Below are positions 46,446-59,540 of a DNA stretch of 64,000 nucleotides, piece after piece; position 1 is the stretch's first letter; every line of letters begins with the position of its first letter. The stretch is from Fratercula arctica (Eukaryota > Chordata > Aves > Charadriiformes > Alcidae), in assembly GCA_947846985.1 (NCBI GenBank), contig CANTUZ010000005.1:36154389-36218388 (forward strand), read 5' to 3'. The translations under genes were made by a program, and so were the position numbers. The notes under the pieces are model-generated. The model ran no database searches, was not told the origin of the DNA, and was given only the letters and a program-made list of their open reading frames with translations.

Positions 46446-49400
46446 AAAAGCCCCTTTTTATTTAACTATTCAGCTGTATATATACAGGTTTATAATGTAC
46501 ACTTAAATGGGATGTACAGTTCAAAGATTTCTTGTATGCTGGACTGGCTTTTCTCTCACAACTGATCTGATTCAGCTCTCTGGATATAGAATCCCTAAGT
46601 AATTATACATTTGGATTTAGTTTTAAATTTGCAACTCTTCAAAAGAATATTGTAAAAAGCTGTGGTAAGTCCTTGTCCGTGACATCTGTGCATAAAGATT
46701 TGCTCAGATTCACTTGGTTATCTAAGTATGTGCTTTTTACATGCCATTAAAGCATGATGAAAGGGTATGCTGGGGATTCTATATTTTAATTTGATCTGAT
46801 CAGTTGTTAACTTTTATTTCTTCTGAATTGGACATTCTAATAGCAAGGGCAACCTTATTTGGTGTACTACAGAGACCTCTGTTATTATTAATACTAAATT
46901 ACATAATAAAAAAGACATGGATTTATTTTATTTTATTTATTCCCATAAATTTTCTTTGCTAAATATACTTCATGCTAGCTCATGCTGCCTAACAATGTAG
47001 TTGTATTGCTATAATCTTTCTCCTTAAACCTCTTCCAGCTGCTCTATGTTTTGGGTGTTTTTTAATTTCATTTTGCTACCTCATATCTAAATTGGATTGT
47101 CAGCTCTTCTAGGAAAAACTGAGAGGATTCTGCATGGTTTTGGTACTATAAAAATAATAACAACAACTGCCCTCTGATCTCACTCATAAAACCTCCTGTA
47201 CCCCCCTTCCCTATATTGAAAGCATGCATTATAAATTGTCTGAAGAGACTGCAGAAGCTGACTGCAGAACGAAGTGAAGAATATGGTCACCAACAGATGT
47301 GCTCAATGTATGACCAGCATATCAGCATCCCTTATCACCTGATACGTACGTACCTGGGAGAGGAACTGTTTGATCCTTTGAGCAGGTTGCCAGAACAATT
47401 TGTCTGTGTTTCGATCCTTATTTAAAAGAGTGAGGAAAAAGAATGACGTATGTCAGTAACTGAATTGCCCATTACAAATAACCTAACCTGCAGGCTATGA
47501 GCAAGGCACTCCACTCCAGCTCTACATTGTTGCTGAAGACTACGTATGGATATTGGAATATGTTGCTTAATGCATCGCAGACAAAAGTTCGTGTACTGTA
47601 GTAATGACTGTGGTATCAAAATCTCTATATAGCACAGTATTCTGCAATATAAATCATCATACATTCCAGAATGAGCAGCAATGGAAGAGCTAGACAGGTA
47701 TCTACTGCTTATTATCTCTTTGTGTGCAAGAAACAATGGCCCACCAGATGAAGCTGATGACAGTGTGGTAAGAACAAAACTATGTAGAAAGGACAACAGA
47801 TGAAAAATACTATTTCAGTAGTTAAAAACATGGAAATCTTGTCACTGACTGGCACCCAGCAGATTTTAGTTCCAGGCTCATCAGGAGTAGAATGTATCCC
47901 ACAGCAGTTTCTCCTTCACCTTCCTCTTCTCTATCTTCTTCACTGGTTAAATACATGACCATGGAGGTCCAAGTCCCTCATTAGTCACATTGACAAAATT
48001 GAATCATTTCATGCCAATTAAATATGCATTCTCTAACTTTTTCCTAAAGTATGAGAAGTACAAAAAACCCCAAGGTATAGCTGAGTGTCAGCTATATCTC
48101 CACACAGAAGATCAAGGGCTCCTGTTGTCTGTTTGCCAGAGTTGGTAGAAATCTGCTAAATAAATTCTCTTCCCTCACTATGGCATTTCTGTCTTGTTTT
48201 CCATATTGGCAAACTGTCTTCATCATCTGGCTCAGAGAACAAGCTTTCCACAATCTTTATGTTCCATCTGAGATGCTTAACCCATTGCATGGTAAATTTT
48301 AGAGTGTCCAGATCTTGGATTCCTTTCTATCAGATTCACTTTGACATAGCTCATGGGACTTAGTTGCAACCACTAAAAAGGCTTTGTGCATACTTGTTTC
48401 TAATTTTGCTGTCTTGACTTTTCCCTCTGTCTCCTCACAGCTAGTGTTTTATGTGGTTGCACCACTGCAGCTGGTTACAGTGAATGCCAGCAGGGTAGTG
48501 GTTGTATGGAATCAGCTTGGTAGCCAGTAAGGCCTAGGTTTTAAAGCACAGGCTGAATACATTTTCTTATACCTGGACTTTCACTTTGTGAAACTTCAGT
48601 GAAATAATAATAAAGAATTACCTCTGTCTACTTCAAAGACACAGTAAGGATTCAGTGACAATAGCAGTTGTCAGCCTACTACATTTTTACACCTATTAAA
48701 GAGAACAGTATCATGACAGACAGTGGTATGATTACACTTACCTGCAAACACGAAGGCAAAAAGAACAGCTAATTAAGACTGACATGACAACCCCAGTGAC
48801 ATGTCGTATTCAGAAATGTCCAAAGCAGTTAAATCCACAAGTAACAAGTGGTGGTTTCAGGTAAGGAAGAGTAAAAAGTGGAGAAACAAAGAGCTATGAT
48901 AAACAGGATCATCAAGTACTCAGTTATTTCTGTTGTGTCATCTCTGTCTTTCTCCTTTACACGAGCTTTTGTCAAAGGGACTTTATAAGCAATGTGTACT
49001 TGGACATGACATAATCTTCTAATTAAATATATTACAATGAAAGATGATTTAATTTTTGCACTTTAGGGACATTCTACTGCATCTAATAAAAACGTGACCT
49101 CAGTGGTCATCTTCTGTTTTTCCTTTGGCAGATCCCTCAGGAATAATCGTTCCTCTAGAAGTGTGTCTCTCAAATGAAATACATCAAGACTACTGCTTGT
49201 GTGTATAACAGTCACTGAATTGATATTTTTGGAGAAGTACTAAAGCCCTTCTAGTGATTGTGAAAATAGACCATGATTTGAACTTGCCCTAATATTTCAT
49301 TGTGGATTCCAGAGAGTGGTGATGACCAGTGAGTAGTTATTCGTGTAATGGAGGCTGCTGCTGACTGAAGGTAGTACCAAACTACCAAACTGAAAGTAGT

Positions 49401-50417
49401 AAAGTCACCAAAAGTTGTCACTATTTTCAGGATATTATCTGAAGAAATCATCTTGGCCTCTACAGTTAGGTGATGTATTTTAGAAAGTCCAGAAAAGTGC
49501 GTAAGGGCAGCTGTATGTCCTGCAGTGCTGAATCTCTGACCTTCTTTTGAAAGCTTTAATTACCCTGCGGGCTTGAAGATCGATAGAAAGTTATTTGAAT
49601 CTATGAATAAGCAGAAGACCCAGGTTTTAGAATTAATACCTCTTAGAGTTAATCTCATTTATACACACCAAACACTACATTATATGAGAGGTAGTTCAGA
49701 AGGCGAGATTGTTGGGGGGGGCTACAGCAACCTCAGTTTCTGTAACTTCTACAACCTCAGAGCCAGCTCATCCAAAATTAAAACTGTCTGGTTATCAGCT
49801 TTATCATTTCACCCAAAGGAAAGCTGACATCTTCTAGATAATCTGCTCTCTAAGTCTTCCTTTAGAGAGCACTCTCCCCCTGGAGCCTGATGCATGGTTT
49901 TTTTTTTTTTTTTGGCAATTGCAGGTGATCCAAAGCTTGCACACACAGCAGTCTCCATTAGATGTTCTCACCGAGTATTTCATTAAGTGCTAACAGCTTT
50001 CGTTTCCCATGTCTGGTGCTCAATGATAATGTTTCTTCTATAATGTTTGATTTTGAAAAAACAACTCCTTTGCATAACCTTACTGGGATTATTTGACCTA
50101 GTGGGCTCTCTGTAGTAGTGTTTTTTACTTTCAGGCTGTCTACAGTGATAAAAATGAGCCTCTGTGTCATATGGATTCAGCTTTGTTCATTTTAATCAGA
50201 TGCCCATCAAATGCAGGCAAGGCATAACAAATATTCATGACAAAAAGGCAATAATCTAAGCCTTTGAATTACTTTAGCAATTCCAAATGCTCTCTGGAAA
50301 ACAGGGATGCAACTGGAATCATAATTGAGGCCTGATTCATCACATCTGTATTACTGACAGGGAAAAATGGTCTAGAAAATAGCTTCCAGGAATATGAGTG
50401 TGAACATGTGCTTCTGC

Positions 50418-50440
50418 GTGTGTGTGTGTGTGCGTGTGTG
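50418..50440. repeat. Microsatellite (TG)n, imperfect
   Basis: A TGTG run interrupted by one GC (TGTGTGTGTGTGTGCGTGTGTG). A short dinucleotide repeat. Confidence 0.85.
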
Positions 50441-53400
50441 TTGAGGATGTGGAGGTATTAATTTGTTGTAAAAAGCCTTCTGATTCCTTTAAGAAAAAGC
50501 TGATATATAGCAAACTACATGCAACCTAGGCAAAAAATGGAAAATAGACATTAGATTATTATTGTACAAATTCCTATAATGTTGTTAGTCTTGCAATGCA
50601 GGATGTAATTTCCACACTGTCTTTGCCTAAAACAAGATTTTCAAGATTTTGTGATGTGAATAAACTTTTACTAAGGAAGACAAAGGCTATCAACTGCCCT
50701 GACTGCGCCACCTGTGCCCCTTCCTGTCTTTCTCATTGCAGACTAGATATTAATGCTGCACTTTAAATATATGAGACTCCTTAAATCACATTGAGCCCTC
50801 CTCGGGGGGATGTTAAACAAACAGAGAACCTGTTAACATAACATTTATCAGCACACACACTGGCAGAAATGGTCTCAGAGATTTTGAATAAATCACAAAG
50901 CTGTTTCTATCTCTTCATTTTTATTTTTTTCAGAAGACGACATATATGGACAGATGACTGTCTTAAGTGATCGGTGGTAAAAATTTTATAAATGTCAGAT
51001 TAATAACAGGACTTAAATGTTGCAGTAAAACTCTACAATGTGATCAATTTGGCACTCATTATTTATAATTTTTTTATAGTATTTATATTTAGTTGCTATG
51101 TAAAACAATAGTGGCTAATCTGTGCCTGTTCCAGACAAAGCTGTAAGAGTTTGGAGCGACTCCATCATCCAATATTATAGTAATTTCCATCTTTTGAATC
51201 TGTCTCAAATGGAGTTAAACTGTCCAGTCATGCTGTGCAACAATATTTTCTCAAATGTGTATCAACTCTTTTGGAGACCTGTTAATTTATAGTCTACATA
51301 TTAAAGTGCTTTTCCAGAGGGAGGAAGTTGGAAGGGGCTGGAGGGGAAGGAAAAGAATCTTGTCCAAATATTTCACAATTCACTTAAAATCTAGTTAAGT
51401 GCTGAGTCTCTCTCAGCTTTTGTAACTATATTTCAAGCCCTTGTTTCAAAATATATACTGTTCCAGTCCCTGCAGAAGTCTCTACTCGTTGGTACCTCTT
51501 ACTCCACCTTTGATCAAGTCTCACACAGTCACTCTAAGGTGCCAGGTAGCCTTCATTTCCTCTAAGAACCCACGGAGATCAGGCCTGGTGGGGCTGCTGC
51601 TATATAGAAATCACAAATTTGGGGTTGGGGTTTTTTAGCACAGTATGGTATATTAATTTAAATCTCTCCCCCAACATAATTTTGCTCTTTGTAAGACAGC
51701 CTCAGTTATAAGTCTCCATTTTTGCCTCTGGAAATAAAGGCTATACAAATTCCTAAAAAAATAGTGTTAAGGCTTGACGTAAGAAAAACCAACACATAAC
51801 CAACCAAAAATATTCTTTTGAACCTCCTTTAAATCTTGCTAGCAAGGCAGTCCAAACCCTCTTAATGATTTATATGTTGCTCAAAACCTTGAAGGAAGTC
51901 AAAAGTCCTGGCAATCCACAACAGTTTCCTAGAACTGTGTGAAGCTCTAAGGAAGTAGTAGCTATTTTGCAGTGTCTTCTGAGCCTGTTTTCCAACCCTG
52001 CCTGGATTTCAGAGCAGTATGGAAACCCTTCTACCTTCCTGAAATCAGGCAGCTGTGGATCAAACACTGTGCATACATCAGAGCTTTACAGGGAATTGCT
52101 GGTAGGTCACTGATATGCAAAGCTAAACTTTAATTGTCTTAAAATGTTTCAGGATCATTTAAATTGCAATTCTACAGGGAAAGGAAGATGGAAGTGTGAA
52201 ATAAAGAGTCTATGGGCCTGATTCATGAAAAAGTTACAGACCATTTACATAGGAAAGGAATGCATGAAAATCCTTTACAGTGTGCCTATGTGATTTATTA
52301 AACTCCTTTTCCCTGTGTAATCGGTTAACTGCACTTGAAAGGTGCGGAATCCAGAGATGAGAGAAAAAGGCTGAAGAAAATGAGGTAGAACATTGTGGCT
52401 TGCTCAAGATTTGTGCCCAGCAGTCAGAAAAAAAGGTAACTGTGGTGAACATACAAAACATTTTTGAGGTTCAGTAGCCTGTCTTCAAAGTGATCATTGA
52501 TGATGAGTCTCATGAGTGCTCAGAGTTCTCCTGTGCTGGAACAGGAAGTACTGCTATATCGGAACATGAAAAATGATGCTACATTAGGGTTTTTTTTTGT
52601 TTTGGTGGTGGTGTTTTTATAGTAACCTAAGTATATTAAAAACCTGGGAGTAGCAAAATTGTAACGTTGACCTTCACAGTCAAAGGAAGATCCATCAAGG
52701 CTAAACGCTCAGTATGATGGAAATACTTTCTCCTACTTACTGTTTTTTCTTCAGCATCTTTTCTTTGCCTGCCATAAAAGCCCTTATGTCATACAAATTC
52801 ACCGAGGGGTAGGGATTTCCCCTCTTGCTGCCCTATTAGCAATGGCCTGTGGAGGGCTAAGAATCTCTTGCTTATTTTGCTCTGCTTCTCCCTTCAAACT
52901 GGAACTATGCTATCTGTGGCCTCCGAAAGCGTGCCTTGCAGGGCAGGATTCAGCATCAGAGAATCAGCATTGGTCAGGAAGGGAGGGAACTTCCTACCAT
53001 TACCTTCTAAGTGTAGCTTTCAGTAAATGAAAGCATATAATGAGAAGACTGAAGAGTGGAACCAGGAATATGTTGCGAATATGCAAAGTGGGATCCTGCA
53101 ATTAGTTACGATTGACTAACATCTTAAGTGAGAATTTCCTTACTCACATTACAGACAAAATTGTTTAATATCACATTAGATAAAACATTCTTTCTGTCAC
53201 ACAACAGGTTCTGAGCAGATAAGCCAGTGAAGAACAGGGTTGGAGGGACCATATCAGACCTCATCAAAACGTAGGTGAGACTAGAACTTCTTTTAGCTAT
53301 CCTTGGGTGAAAACTCAGATGGCTAAGGAGAATGTAGCCAAATGACTAAAGAAAATTTAAGAGACAAGGGAAAAGGAAAGGGAGAATTAGAAATTAAAAA

Positions 53401-54484
53401 AAAAAAGTTATTTGAGAAATAGGTAACAAAGGGAAGGGAGTCTGGAGGGTTTCTTTATTTGGAAAGAAAGGAAAACAGGAAGTTTTTGTAGGAAAACAGA
53501 AAGTCATTGGAGAAGGAGAGAGAGAAAGAATGCAAAAATCTCCCAGCCTCTCTTATGTCTAAAGTCATTGCTGAACTCTAAAACTATATGAGCTGTCAAG
53601 GCGAGATATTCCGCCAATAGGAAGAACAGAGAACCTGGATGAATCTCTGTTACCATGGGTTTTGCTGGAGTCCAAATGAAGAGGCTCAGCTGAATTAACT
53701 CTGTGTGGCCTGAGGGACATGCAGACCACTCAAACCTAGACATGTCCTGGCATATGTTGGAGAGGTTGGACAAGTATGTATGAAAAACAGGAGAGAGCGA
53801 ACTGAGGTATGTGGGTTGAGCTGGCATGGAGGCAGAATGAATTTCTGCACATATCAAACAAATGGTTTGGTTGTATTTATGGTTTAGAAGATGAAAAAGG
53901 AGCTTTTTTTACCATTGTTTTGCTTAGCAACAGCAACAAAAAAGAGTACTCAGCTGGGACTGTCAATTGCTCAGCTCATTAAAATATTGAGAGAGAACAC
54001 ATCTTAGCAGAGCTCTGAGCCTGCAGAGCTGCCAAAATCAGCTTCCCAATACAGAGGAAAAAAGTGCTGAGAGTTTTTCTCCTTTTTCTTTTCTCTTAAT
54101 GTCATCAGTCTTGAGGCAGACTGCTTCCCACCATTAGTTTTCACTAGCTGCTTTTCCTGTGGCTCGGGTAAAGAGGTCTGGGGCACCATGGTCAAAGGCC
54201 TTTTCGGTAAATAATATGGATTAATGTGCAGCCCAGAAGACTGACCTGTTGTAACAGGTTTCTTTTCCTCAGGTCCTCATGTAGGCAAAGCAGTGCAAAG
54301 GTTCCCCTGCCTTCCATGGCAGCCTGATTTATGTAAGAGGACCAAAACTGAGAAGATAACTGAAGGGTCTAAAGATATTGTAGCTTGGTTGATTTTTCTG
54401 GATGCCAGAATACATTGCTTAAAGTAGCAATTTGAGTAACTTCAAGACGTTTTGACTGACTATGAAATTCTGTTAAAAGGTTGC

Positions 54485-55035
54485 TGTGGTGGGTTGACCC
54501 CAGCCAGCAGCCAAGCACCCACACAGCTGCTCGCTCACTCCCCCGGCTCGCCCCTGTCGGGTGGGGGGGAGAATAGAAAAAACAAAAGTGAGAAAACTCG
54601 TGGGTTGAGGTAAAAAAGTTTAATAGGTGAAGAAAAGAGATGTGATGCCAAGTCATGCCAAGGCAATCACTCACCACCTCCCACAAGCAGACCAGTGCCC
54701 AGCCAATCTCCAACCAATAGCCACCTTGGAAGATGACGTCCCCTTCTTTGTCTTCTACCTCTGTTTTTATTGCTAAGCACAACGCCAGATGGTATGCAGT
54801 ATCCCTTTGGCTACTTCAGGTCAGCTGTACGCCATCCCAGCTTCTTGCCACCCCCAGTCTACTGGGGGCACAGAGTGGGAAAAGGAGAAAGCCTTGATGC
54901 TGTGCAAGCACTGGTCAGCACAAGCCAAAACATTCATGTGTTATCAACACCGTGTTAGCCACAAATCCAAAAAAGCAGCACCATATGGACTGCTATAAAG
55001 TTAATTCCCAGTTAATCCCAGCCAGACCTAGTACA
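54485..55035 (-). mobile_element. Solo LTR of an avian endogenous retrovirus (about 0.55 kb)
   Basis: The ends are TGTGGTGGGTTGACC and CTAGTACA on the plus strand. Read on the minus strand it starts TGTACTAGGTCTGGCTGGGA and ends GGGGTCAACCCACCACA, the usual sense of this avian LTR family. Landmarks in that sense: GTTGATAACACATGAATG, CAAAGGGATACTGCATACCA, CAATAAAAAC in TATA position, CACCTATTAAAC (poly(A) signal ATTAAA), and CTCAACCCACGAGTTTTCTC. The flanks GTTGC (54480-54484) and GTTCC (55036-55040) look like a 5-bp target-site duplication with one mismatch. No internal retroviral genes, so a solo LTR. An open frame at 54369-54782 crosses it and is not a gene. Confidence 0.85.
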
Positions 55036-55936
55036 GTTCCTATGGTAGACCTATTTGCTTATAAATTCTGAATATATCTGGAAAAGAGAACTAAATAAAA
55101 GAGTGAAAATACTGATTGTAAAATGATATTTTCATTTCACAATGTAGTGCGGTCTCTCATATATAACCCTCATGGCCTGCCCTCTGTGTATAAGGTGAGG
55201 AAGAGTGGTGGCTGCAACAAAGTAAAAAACTAGTTTTCTGCATTTTCCTTATTTCTTTTGTAGCTCCCTTTTAATTTATTTACCATAGCTGCTTCTCTTC
55301 TTTTTCCTACATCCTCATTTTTCTGTTTCTCCCTGGTACGTTCCCTTCTTCTCCACATTCTTCATTCTTATTCATTCTATTCCTTTCCTTTCACACCTTT
55401 CACACTTTTTCTCTTTTCTCCACCTCCTGCCCTATCTCATTTTGAGGCTTTTACGTGACTGTATTTGGCCACTGACTCATGTGGGCAAACCACACCATTT
55501 CAGATCATCCAGATCCAGTAAGCCAACTGTCCTCCAGCTTGGGAGCCAGCGTGTTCCCTTCTGTCCATGTCATGTGCAGAGGCCTCACCAACAGGCTGAA
55601 AGCTCTGTTGCTTTGGAGAGGTGGGATTTCTCTAAAACCACCTGCTCAGCTCCTAGCCCCAGAAATATAAGCTTTGAGTATCCTAAACCCAGAGTCATAA
55701 AATACTTTCCCTAAAAGCAATACGAAGTGTAGTCTCTTTGAAAATATTACTGATGTCTTGGACCCTTCATTTTCTCTGCTGATGCAAACTATGCTGCTTA
55801 CTGGCGTTCACGGTGGCCCCAGTTGGCCAAAGCGTATAGGCACACATCTAAACATCTCACTAATGTGCGGAAAGCGTATGCTAAGTGTCTTGCTGAATCG
55901 GGGCTTTGATCAGCAGTTTTAATGTACTTCATGGAG

Positions 55937-55980
55937 TAAGTACGTACTTAATTCTTACTGTTCTTACTGTTCTTGCTGTT
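55937..55980. repeat. 14-bp palindrome followed by a 9-bp triplet repeat
   Basis: TAAGTACGTACTTA (55937-55950) is a perfect palindrome. Just after it the unit TTCTTACTG occurs three times (55952-55978, the last copy with one change). Confidence 0.85.
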
Positions 55981-56382
55981 AAATCGGTATTAAAACAGGT
56001 TAGCCCAGTGTCAGTGCAGTAACTCTCAATGAAAAGGAGGATTTCTTAAGGAAATAGGAATATCATGGAATATCATTGACAGTTTGATACAAAATAGCTC
56101 ACAAACATGAACAAGTGGGGTTTTGTACTGAGGAGATTGTGCCTGAAATAGCAAAGACTGAAAGAACAAGCACAGAGAGAGAACTCATTTGTTTTCTTTT
56201 TTCCTTCTGTAATTAGCCACTGGTCCATTCCTGGAAGAGAACACAAATGTTCAAATGCATTTAAAAGAACTAAAAAAAAAAAAAAAATAATCAAGGAAAT
56301 AGTCTTTCAATAGCATACATGGTTTGAAGTTTTGGGTTTTTCTATGAATGCAGCTTTTCTGGTCCTCTGGAATCATTGTCAA

Positions 56383-56396
56383 TTGTTGATCAACAA
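56383..56396. repeat. 14-bp perfect palindrome
   Basis: TTGTTGATCAACAA is its own reverse complement. TCATTG (56373-56378) and CAATGA (56397-56402) give a further outer pairing after a 4-nt bulge on one side. Confidence 0.85.
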
Positions 56397-58545
56397 CAAT
56401 GACAAGCTCCCACCAATGTGACCTGCATTATCTTCCTTTGTACTCATGAAAGCAATCGATAAGCTTTGTTGGAATGCTCTTCTTCCCACCTCAGTTCCTT
56501 CATTTCACAGCTGTAGTGCAGCATACATCTTTGCACTTCTTAGAGTGAAGGACTAAACATAGTTCATTTCCCCCATGTAGTCTAGTTGCCACAAGTTGTT
56601 TTCTGTTGTCCTTCTCTAAGGCTTCTGGGAGAGCTGCTTGATATCAACAACACAGAAATCAGGATGGTAGCTCTGTAAATAAATTTAAAGAGGTAGTTAG
56701 GCATGCACATCTGAGGCACATAATTTCTCTCATGAACTTGAAAGTGACACTACAGGGATAAGTAGTGGTTTTGATGTTGAAGGTAGACCACAGAATTATG
56801 TATTTCTTTACATTCTAGTCCTCACAGCACACTGACCGACTTGTGGCCTCACTTAGAGTCAAAAGAGAGACATCAACAGGTGCTACTTTTAGGAAATTTT
56901 AGCTCACAGACCGTAGAACAACATCACAGATTTTCCCTGAGCCCTGATATAGACCAGGCTTATGAATGTTCCTTAGCACTTCTGCAGAAGAACCAAAGAG
57001 AGTGATGTGGGGGAAGGAGAGCATAAAGACTCTTCTTACAGCTACAGGAAGCTGTGCTTCAGTTGCTTTTATCAGAGGGCAGCTCTGAGTTGACTTGTGC
57101 TGGGATGGAAGTGAAACATCTTGTCTTTTGTGCCCCATCCCGTGTCACTGGCTGCTGCTCCACCTCCCTAGGCTTAGAAGTTTGTACCCATCAACGGCAG
57201 TGACACCAAGCATTCAAGGCTGGATGGACAGATTAAAACTTACAGCAAGACCCAGAAACTCAGTAGGTCAGTGATCAAAAGTTACAGTATTCCAACAGCT
57301 AATACTGATTCAAAACGCTTCTCCAAATTTTGCAGTAAAGGCATTTGATTATGGTTGTCCCATATCCCAGTGAATCCTATTGCACGACACAAGAGGAGAG
57401 CGCTGTCTCTCTTTCTCTGGGTTGGGTTTTGTGCAAGGTCCAGCCTGGCTTAGGTGTTTGATCCAAGAGAGAGGAGTCATGACTATGGCTTCTGAATGGC
57501 ACCTGAGCTGAGAGCGAGGGATCTGAGTCCTTCCTTCAGTCTTTCCTGCCAGCTGGCTCGGTACGTACCTACTCAGTATCCTGGGAAATTGATACAGCTG
57601 ATTTAAGGAATGCATTCTTGGGATCTGTGTCTCACAATGTGTTTTAGAAATAAACCAGGTGTGCAATCTAGGTAGCTGGATTCTACTAGATAACAAGGCA
57701 CCTGTGAGTTAGTTACTGTTCTTTTATCTGCTTTCCACCTGTACAGTGCAGCGTCCTTGCTCCCCCCGCTGTGACCAGCTCGAGCTGAGAGAACAGTTCC
57801 TGCCACAGCCCTGAGGACACCTGTGTGGTAACGCTTAGTCAGAAAGGAGTGGTAGCACAAAGACACATACGCGTAGTGAGGTGGCAACTTGAGGTGCTTG
57901 TCTTGCTTTGAAACCATTTGATCTTCAGAGTGAGGTGCAGCGGCCCACAGCTGATACGCTGCAGGGATGGACGCCAACCCGGGAGTCACAGTCATATACC
58001 ACCTGTCGCATGCTCTTTCTAGGCCCTGCCTTCCTCCTGTTTGTTTGTTTGTGTGCGGGGCACTTTCAGATTTCAGCTGGGAGTTCAGTCTGACTCTGGG
58101 AGGTAACACAGAAGATGGCACAGGTAGGGCGAGTGCTAGCCACGGTCTCTGGTGCCTGCGCTGCTTGGAGCTGCATTTCTCCAGTGGGAAGGGACGCCTT
58201 GAAATAAATATCCGCGATGAGATTCTGCAGTGCTCTGCCTGTCAGTGCTGCTTTAAATACTCTGTTTATCAGGCCTGGAGAGATAACTGATGCCTATTGT
58301 GGCATCCCAGTGACCACTAGGACAATCTGCCATTGTTTGCGTAGTTTCTAAGTCCTTCCTCCTGGGAAGCATCCCCTGCCAAAGCAGCGTGGTCCTGAGT
58401 GCATCGGTACAATCTACATCCAGCCCTGGGCTTTTTGTGCCATGTCACAATGTGCTGGTATAAAATCATCTCCAGCAGTCTGTTTCTTTCAAACGCTTCG
58501 CAAGTGCCAAGTCAGAAAAATGTTAGTTTGGTTTTTGTTTGGTTG

Positions 58546-58586
58546 TTTTTTTTTTTTGTTTTTTTTTTTTTTTTTTTTTTTTTTTT
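58546..58586. repeat. Long poly-T tract (T12 G T28)
   Basis: Twelve T, one G, then 28 T, ending at 58586. Could be the poly(A) tail of a minus-strand retroposon, but no body is recognisable beside it. Confidence 0.9.
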
Positions 58587-59290
58587 GTGGAAAGAAAACA
58601 GCTGTTTATTTTATTCTATTTGAATGGTGGTGTGGATTTTAATTCAGCAAAGACATAAAGTATGTTGGTAAATTGTGAGTGTGTGTAGGTGGGTGTGTTA
58701 GTGGGAGTAGGGAGCATATGGAAGAGCCGGCAGCATGAGAAAGCAACCAACAGAAGGGTTTAAGAAAGTATAAGACAAAGCAGACTTCTTCTCTTAGTGT
58801 GTTTTAACTCCCCTTTTGGCAATGGTTCATGCTACAACCTTTAACTCCTGCCCTCCTAGTTGATAAATTACACATGGATCTCTCTATATTTGCTTTGAAT
58901 GTAACTCTTGCATTTATAGTTCCCGGGCGAAAGAAGGTAACGCAAAAACGTTATCAGTAACACAAAATTAACAAACAAACTTAGTTTGCAACGCAGAAAA
59001 CCGTACGGCAAGGGTTTGCGTGCGTTTGTTCACCGCGCATTACACTTCATTCGTCAATGAGGAATCATAATCATGGCCATTAATCACCAATCATAATTAC
59101 CGCGCCCCCATTTTTGCACAGGAGCAGAGTCGAAGCAACACTTCCACAGGCTTCAGCCTCCCCCGCAAATCCCGTGGCCGAGCCCACCCAGTTCGCTCCC
59201 AGCCCTGCGCAGCCCCTGCCTGGGGGGCTTCGGGTTGCCTTGGGGGCAACCTTGTCTTGCCAGCCCCGAGCATCACCTGGCGGGGGGGTC

Positions 59291-59325
59291 TGTGTGTGTG
59301 TGTGTGTGTGTCTGTGTGTGTGTGT
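59291..59325. repeat. Microsatellite (TG)n, interrupted once
   Basis: Ten TG units, one TC, then about six and a half TG units, inside the CpG island. Confidence 0.92.
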
Positions 59326-59500
59326 CCCGTCCTTCCCCCGTCCCCCCCCGCCCCGACTTGCCCTGCTGTTGCGCGGCGGCAGCGTGCGGGGGCAGCATTG
59401 CCCGCCGAATGGCCGTGCCGCCCGCGGGGGGGGCAGGGACAGCGGAGCGGCAGGCGCAGGAGGAAGGGATAAGGGAAGGGGAAGAAAAAATAAAATAAGT

Positions 59501-59502
59501 AA

Positions 59503-59536
<34 letters not shown>

Positions 59537-59540
59537 TATA
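59501..59540. repeat. A20 followed by (TA)10
   Basis: Twenty A directly followed by ten TA units. Simple repeat at the edge of the CpG island. Confidence 0.92.

Larger units (their letters stand above)
37564..54484. other. Long intergenic stretch, no gene seen
   Basis: About 17 kb without a supportable exon or a well-preserved mobile element. Contents: A20 at 39080-39099; inverted repeats at 39846-39878 and 46417-46445; TA/CA tracts at about 43811-43849; an unclassified G-rich block at about 42830-43170; a (TG)n tract at about 50418-50440; and three scattered GGCCTGATTC-type motifs near 46047, 50327 and 52214. Open frames are all short and without recognised motifs. Confidence 0.65.
55036..58890. 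other. Intergenic DNA, no gene seen
   Basis: Mixed-composition DNA. From about 57100 to 58300 it is less AT-rich and holds overlapping open frames, the longest a 172-codon one at 57603-58121 on the minus strand, without recognised motifs. A pyrimidine-rich tract lies at about 55230-55440, small palindromes at 55937-55950 and 56383-56396, and a long T tract at 58546-58586. Confidence 0.55.

Noticed and set aside
54369..54782. A 137-codon minus-strand open frame
   Set aside because: Most of it lies in the 54.5-kb solo LTR and the rest in its flank; no retroviral protein motif.
57603..58121. A 172-codon open frame on the minus strand
   Set aside because: Low-information composition, no domain or family motif, overlapped by open frames on the other strand (57967-58290), and no promoter or splice context. 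Probably chance in less AT-rich DNA.
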